This document shows, piece after piece, positions 60,165-64,000 of a stretch of 64,000 nucleotides of DNA; position 1 is the stretch's first letter; each line of letters starts with the position of its first letter. The DNA lies in the NCBI RefSeq assembly GCF_001618955.1, contig NZ_LVYV01000023.1, positions 1 to 64,000 of the forward strand, in the 5' to 3' direction. The position numbers and the translations under genes are program-made. Origin of the DNA: Tardiphaga robiniae. Lineage in GTDB: Bacteria > Pseudomonadota > Alphaproteobacteria > Rhizobiales > Xanthobacteraceae. The notes under the pieces are model-generated. The model did no database searches. It saw only the letters and a list, made by a program, of their open reading frames with translations, and was not told the DNA's origin.

Positions 60165-60707
60165 TCAGTACGATGCAGCAAGTTTCAAACAGGCTTCGAA
60201 GCTCGTCAGATCCTGCCAGAGATCTTGGGGTGCTTCGCGGGGGAAGATCATGGGCGCGCCATAGAGATCGAGCGCGTGGATCATCATCAGATTGTCGGCG
60301 AGGCCGAAATTCTCAACGGTGAGCCCATCCGCATCCACCAGATGTCCGTCCCGATCGGTGACCTCGGTCATGCGGCGGACGCGGTCGAGATAAAGCGCAG
60401 GGTCGTTGCAATAGCCGAAGCAGAGCTTGCCGTGGCCCGCCATATAGCCGAGCTCGAACACCGTACCAGCGTCGGCGCTGGGACCGCGGAACGGCGTGAG
60501 ATTAGCGATGATGATGTCGCAATGATTCATCATCGCTTCGTTGCCGTGGAAAATCTGGCGCGAGGCGTCGCCGGCATTGATGTCGATGGCGTTATCGAGC
60601 GGGAAGAAACCGCGGGCGCCGTGGCGCTTGCAGAGCGCGACCTTCTGCCGGCCGATCTCGGTGGCATTGGGCAGGAACACGTCGGGGCCTGCGAGATAGA
60701 TATTCAT
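60165..60707 (-). CDS. Nucleoside 2-deoxyribosyltransferase-like protein
   Basis: A 180-residue protein of the nucleoside 2-deoxyribosyltransferase fold (PF05014-like). It begins MNIYLAGPDVFLPNA and has DCDIIIANLTPFRGPSADAGTVFELGYMAGHGK, in which the Glu after TVF is the candidate nucleophile. These enzymes exchange or hydrolyse bases of nucleosides or nucleotides. The ATG at 60707 follows GGGGA. Its stop is two bases from tlyA's start, so it is in the same transcript as tlyA and rlmD-like; it lies between dxs and tlyA, which is not the most common order. Confidence 0.88.
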   Translation of the reverse strand: MNIYLAGPDVFLPNATEIGRQKVALCKRHGARGFFPLDNAIDINAGDASRQIFHGNEAMMNHCDIIIANLTPFRGPSADAGTVFELGYMAGHGKLCFGYCNDPALYLDRVRRMTEVTDRDGHLVDADGLTVENFGLADNLMMIHALDLYGAPMIFPREAPQDLWQDLTSFEACLKLAASY

Positions 60708-60764
60708 GAAGTCCCCGTCGTCATGGTGAGCTGCGCCGACATTGACGAGCCAATTCAGACGAGA

Positions 60765-60801
60765 ACGAGGCAATCCGGCTGTTCCCGCCGAATTGCCTCG
60801 T
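60765..60801. repeat. Inverted repeat between dxs and the next gene
   Basis: ACGAGGCAAT (60765-60774) and ATTGCCTCGT (60792-60801) are perfect reverse complements with 17 bases between. A hairpin of this type could end or process the dxs message before the deoxyribosyltransferase gene. No T-run follows on either strand. Confidence 0.55.
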
Positions 60802-60848
60802 CGTATTCTCTTCGCAATTGCAAACGCGATGTCGCGTTCAACGACAGA

Positions 60849-62774
60849 TCAAGCGAGCTTGACCGTCTCGGCCTTGAAATCTTTGCCGAGGGTCTCGAAC
60901 ACCTTCTTGACGATGCCCTTGGAGTCCAGACCCGCCTGGGCATACATCGCCGCCGGCGTGTCGTGGTCCTGGAACATGTCGGGCAGCACCAGCGAGCGCA
61001 TGCGCAGACCGCCGTCGAGCATGCCGTTGTCGGAGAGCAGCTGCATCACATGCGAGCCGAATCCGCCAATCGAACCTTCTTCGACGGTCAGAAGGATCTC
61101 GTGATCGCGGGCGAGCTTCATGATCATGTCGGTGTCGAGCGGCTTCATGAAGCGCGCGTCGGCAATCGTGGTCGACAGGCCGTGGGCGGCGAGTTCGTCG
61201 GCGGCCTTCTCACACTCGGCAAGGCGCGTGCCGAACGACAGAAGAGCAACCTTGCTGCCTTCGCGGACGATACGGCCCTTGCCGATTTCCAGGGGAATGC
61301 CGACTTCCGGCATCTCGACGCCGCGGCCTTCGCCGCGGGGATAACGCAGGGCGCTCGGTGAATCGTTGATGGCGACCTGGGTTGCGACCATGTGCACCAG
61401 TTCGGCCTCGTCGGAGGCGGCCATGATGACCATGTTCGGCAGACAGCCGAGATAGGCATTGTCGAATGAGCCCGCATGGGTCGCACCATCCGCACCGACC
61501 AGTCCGGCGCGATCGATGGCGAAACGCACGGGCAGGTTCTGGATCGCCACGTCGTGGACGATCTGGTCGTAGCCGCGCTGCAGGAAGGTCGAGTAGATCG
61601 CGCAGAACGGCTTGTAGCCTTCGGTCGCAAGACCGGCGGCAAAGGTCACTGCGTGCTGCTCCGCGATGCCGACGTCGAAGGTGCGGTTCGGGAACGCCTT
61701 GTTGAAGATGTCGACGCCTGTACCCGACGGCATGGCCGCGGTGATGGCGACGATCTTGTCGTCCTTCTCGGCTTCCTTGACGAGGCTCTGGCCGAACACG
61801 TTCTGATAGGCTGGGGCGTTGGGCTTGGACTTCGACTGGGTGCCGGTGGCGACGTCGAATTTGACGACCGCATGATATTTGTCAGCGGCGGCTTCGGCCG
61901 GACCGTAGCCCTTGCCCTTCTGGGTCACGACGTGAAGCAGGATCGGGCCGGTCTCCATGTCGCGGACGTTCTGCAGCACGGGCAGCAGGTGATCGAGGTT
62001 ATGACCGTCGATCGGGCCGACATAATAGAAGCCGAGTTCTTCGAACAGCGTGCCGCCGTTGACCATGAAGCCGCGCGAATATTCTTCGACGCGCTCGGCA
62101 CGGTCGGCGATCAGCTTCGGCAGATGCTTGCCGAGCTGCTTGGCGGCATCGCGCAGCGAGCGGTAGGTCTTGCCCGAATACATGCGCGACAGATAGGCCG
62201 ACATGGCGCCGACCGGCGGCGCGATCGACATGTCATTGTCGTTGAGGATGACGATGAGGCGGGAATTCATCGCGCCGGCGTTGTTCATGGCTTCATAAGC
62301 CATGCCGGCCGACATCGAACCGTCACCGATCACGGCGATAACGTTGTTCTTGCCGCCGGAGAGGTCGCGGGCAACCGCCATGCCGAGGCCGGCGGAGATC
62401 GAGGTCGAGGAATGTGCGGCGCCGAACGGATCGTATTCGCTCTCGCTGCGCTTGGTGAAGCCGGACAGGCCACCGGCGGTGCGGAGCGTACGGATGCGGT
62501 CGCGGCGACCGGTGAGGATCTTGTGCGGATAGGCCTGATGGCCGACGTCCCAGATGATGCGGTCGCGCGGCGTATCGAAGACGTAGTGGAGGGCGGTGGT
62601 CAGTTCGACAACGCCGAGACCGGCGCCGAAGTGGCCGCCGGTGACGGACACCGCATCGATGGTCTCCTGACGAAGCTCGTCGGCAACCTGACGAACCCGC
62701 TCGATCTTCAGCTTCCGGAGATCTGCCGGAGTCTTGATGGTATCGAGCAGCGGTGTCTTACTAAAATCGGTCAC
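60849..62774 (-). CDS. dxs: 1-deoxy-D-xylulose-5-phosphate synthase Dxs
   Basis: A 641-residue ThDP enzyme that condenses pyruvate and glyceraldehyde-3-phosphate, first step of the MEP isoprenoid pathway. Motifs include [15 protein letters not shown] near 76-90, [19 protein letters not shown] near 149-167 (ThDP-binding GDG), the transketolase-like [29 protein letters not shown], and [15 protein letters not shown] near 427. Length matches alpha-proteobacterial Dxs. The start is GTG 62774 with GGAA seven bases upstream. The usual upstream gene xseB is not recognisable in the 340 bases before it. Confidence 0.96.
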   Translation of the reverse strand: MTDFSKTPLLDTIKTPADLRKLKIERVRQVADELRQETIDAVSVTGGHFGAGLGVVELTTALHYVFDTPRDRIIWDVGHQAYPHKILTGRRDRIRTLRTAGGLSGFTKRSESEYDPFGAAHSSTSISAGLGMAVARDLSGGKNNVIAVIGDGSMSAGMAYEAMNNAGAMNSRLIVILNDNDMSIAPPVGAMSAYLSRMYSGKTYRSLRDAAKQLGKHLPKLIADRAERVEEYSRGFMVNGGTLFEELGFYYVGPIDGHNLDHLLPVLQNVRDMETGPILLHVVTQKGKGYGPAEAAADKYHAVVKFDVATGTQSKSKPNAPAYQNVFGQSLVKEAEKDDKIVAITAAMPSGTGVDIFNKAFPNRTFDVGIAEQHAVTFAAGLATEGYKPFCAIYSTFLQRGYDQIVHDVAIQNLPVRFAIDRAGLVGADGATHAGSFDNAYLGCLPNMVIMAASDEAELVHMVATQVAINDSPSALRYPRGEGRGVEMPEVGIPLEIGKGRIVREGSKVALLSFGTRLAECEKAADELAAHGLSTTIADARFMKPLDTDMIMKLARDHEILLTVEEGSIGGFGSHVMQLLSDNGMLDGGLRMRSLVLPDMFQDHDTPAAMYAQAGLDSKGIVKKVFETLGKDFKAETVKLA

Positions 62775-63117
62775 GGCACTATTCCAATTTTACATGTCCG
62801 GGACTGCGTCTGGCATCGGAGCCGTCGCGTTTCCGCGCGCCCACCGGACAACCGCAGCCTCCAGAACCGGGAAGCCTGTTTCGAGGCCTTATAATGGGCT
62901 TCGATTTTTCAGTGTGATATCTAACATGCTTGGCGGCGACTTCATCTGATCATTTTTGCCAGATGAATGAAGCGCTTATCTACGTTAACGGCCGGCGTTT
63001 CAGCCTGCTCGTCAGCGCATAGTCCTAGTCCCTTTACACCAAAGCGATGGCCAAAGCCAACCGCCGTGCCTGCGGGGGTGGCAGCACAATGGCGCTATGG
63101 ACATTCGCGCGGTGTGC
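62775..63117. other. Intergenic region upstream of dxs
   Basis: About 340 bases without a supportable gene; it should hold the dxs promoter. TTCATCTG (62941-62948) and CAGATGAA (62960-62967) are a perfect inverted repeat of eight bases with an AT-rich 11-base loop, either an operator or the end signal for the leftward hydrolase gene. Short open frames here have no family features. Confidence 0.45.
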
Positions 63118-64000
63118 CTAGCCGATGCGCCGGGCGACCGGTTCCGTCTCATGGGAACCCGTGTGGGTGGGGCTCTTGGCGCCCAAATCGAGCTTTTTCC
63201 ATGCGTTTTCGCGGGTGGTGGGGGGGCCATCGACCAACGCCAAAGTTGTAGCCGGCTGACTGACACGCCCCCTGAGAGGCACAGGTCCGCAAACGATCAT
63301 GAAGAAATCGTAGGCATGCGGCCGCTCATTGGCCATGACGAACTGGAAGTGCACCCGGAAGAACTTCCAGCGGAACCGGTTGTAATGTTCCGGGCGGATG
63401 ATTTCGCGGAACCGGACGGGGACGATGGTTGGATTCCGCCGGGCCGGGCCAGCGTCGATCCCGTGACCGGCGATTGGATCGAACGGGAAGAAGTTCATGA
63501 CGTCCTTGCGGGATTGGCAGTCGATCCAGTCGATGGAAGGCTCCACGGCCAGCAGCCGCAAATTGTCGCGAAAGCCTTGCGCGACTCTATGGAAGCCGAC
63601 GATCGGCATATTGCCGCCGAGCGTCAGCAGCACGACACGAGGGCCGTGGCTGCCGAGTTCCGGATCGAGCTTCAGCGCACGGGCGAGGATTTCGGAGCCA
63701 AGGAACGACCCGGAGCTGTGACCGACCAGCACGATTTCCTGCGCTTTGGTAGACTTGGCGACCTGGACCAGATGCTGCGCGAAGCGGTCGATCCGGGCGT
63801 CCCAGTCCGGCCGGTTGCCGTGGGAAAACTGCCAGGTGAAGATCGTGTCGGCCATCAGATAGAGCAGATAGGTGTGCTTTTCGGTGTATTTCAGCAACGT
63901 GCCGAGCACGGCCACAAACACCGCCACAGCGCCGCAGCCCACCAGAAATCCGTGTATTCCAAGCGCCTGCAGCCCTAACACGAACAGCCAGGCGATGCCC
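63118..64000 (-). CDS. Alpha/beta-hydrolase-like membrane-anchored protein, 5' end outside the window
   Basis: At least 294 residues, frame open to the window edge with no stop, so the true start is likely beyond 64000; a GTG at 63981 is only the longest in-window choice. The visible N-terminal portion is a membrane segment (IHGFLVGCGAVAVFVAVLGTLL) followed by a soluble domain with EIVLVGHSSGSFLGSEI, a lipase-like nucleophile elbow (Ser in GHSSGS). No clear His motif was identified; the candidate is in the NFFPFDPIAGHGIDAGP block. Function unknown; predicted lipid or ester hydrolase. Confidence 0.72.
   Translation of the reverse strand, partial: GIAWLFVLGLQALGIHGFLVGCGAVAVFVAVLGTLLKYTEKHTYLLYLMADTIFTWQFSHGNRPDWDARIDRFAQHLVQVAKSTKAQEIVLVGHSSGSFLGSEILARALKLDPELGSHGPRVVLLTLGGNMPIVGFHRVAQGFRDNLRLLAVEPSIDWIDCQSRKDVMNFFPFDPIAGHGIDAGPARRNPTIVPVRFREIIRPEHYNRFRWKFFRVHFQFVMANERPHAYDFFMIVCGPVPLRGRVSQPATTLALVDGPPTTRENAWKKLDLGAKSPTHTGSHETEPVARRIG

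Noticed and set aside
62967-63266. Short open frames upstream of dxs as a possible xseB
   Set aside because: No exonuclease VII small-subunit pattern (short acidic helical protein) is visible; products are Pro/Arg-rich.
1-64000. CRISPR array, prophage, tRNA, rRNA or a defence island
   Set aside because: No regularly spaced repeats, no phage structural genes, no cloverleaf and no known defence gene set was recognised by reading; a tRNAscan and defence-system search would be decisive.

Overview
The window looks like chromosome from an alphaproteobacterium of the Bradyrhizobium, Rhodopseudomonas or Tardiphaga type (Nitrobacteraceae). This rests on high G+C coding sequence, a metabolism rich in ABC uptake systems and LysR regulators, an oxygen-dependent heme gene pair, a CbbR-like/fructose-bisphosphatase pair, and short dispersed palindromes that begin like GGATTCCGGGTTCGCG and end like GCCCCGGAATGACG. 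The species cannot be fixed from the sequence alone. No rRNA, tRNA, CRISPR array, prophage or plasmid origin was seen.

Layout. 1-640: frameshifted end of an IS110-family transposase abutting a dispersed palindrome. 643-5244 (-): branched-chain/amide-type ABC uptake operon with a fused permease-ATPase. 5584-9515: MarR-controlled locus with an SDR, an L-arabinonate-dehydratase-like IlvD/Edd enzyme and an RraA-fold protein, probably sugar-acid catabolism. 9628-10638: L,D-transpeptidase. 10811-11417: no protein gene, but nested inverted repeats that suggest a structured non-coding element. 11418-14232: hemE, hemF and a heme oxygenase. 14331-16951: CbbR-like regulator, fructose-bisphosphatase and a small unknown protein. 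17160-18857: thiamine-diphosphate enzyme. 18894-21508: carboxylesterase and VOC ring-cleavage dioxygenase (MhqD/MhqO-like) with a divergent LysR gene. 21505-26998: UvrD-like helicase, chemoreceptor, response regulator and Crp/Fnr regulator. 27260-29532: ABC exporter. 29595-30443: transglutaminase-like protein. 30587-37702: three GH13 enzymes (GlgX, alpha-glucosidase, TreS-like) with an arginase and a small secreted protein among them.

37885-47072 is the most coherent and interesting block. Two paralogous dipeptide-type solute-binding proteins are divergently transcribed. The rightward one is followed by two permeases and two ATPases, and between the ATPases sit a GatC/AtzG-like 65-residue protein and an amidase. 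A textbook sigma-54 promoter lies upstream of the rightward binding protein. I infer a nitrogen-controlled system that imports and hydrolyses an amide-containing compound.

47080-53334: PncC-like amidohydrolase, a metallo-beta-lactamase-fold protein, LysR/DUF1127/GNAT, SDR/LysR and enoyl-CoA hydratase. 53355-58108: SDR without its catalytic Tyr, AidB-like acyl-CoA dehydrogenase, PhyH-type oxygenase and epoxide hydrolase. 58176-62774 (-): housekeeping run dxs, nucleoside deoxyribosyltransferase-like gene, tlyA, rlmD-like methyltransferase. 63118-64000: alpha/beta-hydrolase gene cut by the window edge.

Many start codons were moved from the longest reading frame to an internal ATG, GTG or TTG on the basis of Shine-Dalgarno spacing or neighbour overlap; the reason is given in each entry. 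All function calls come from motifs and remembered family features. No database search was run.
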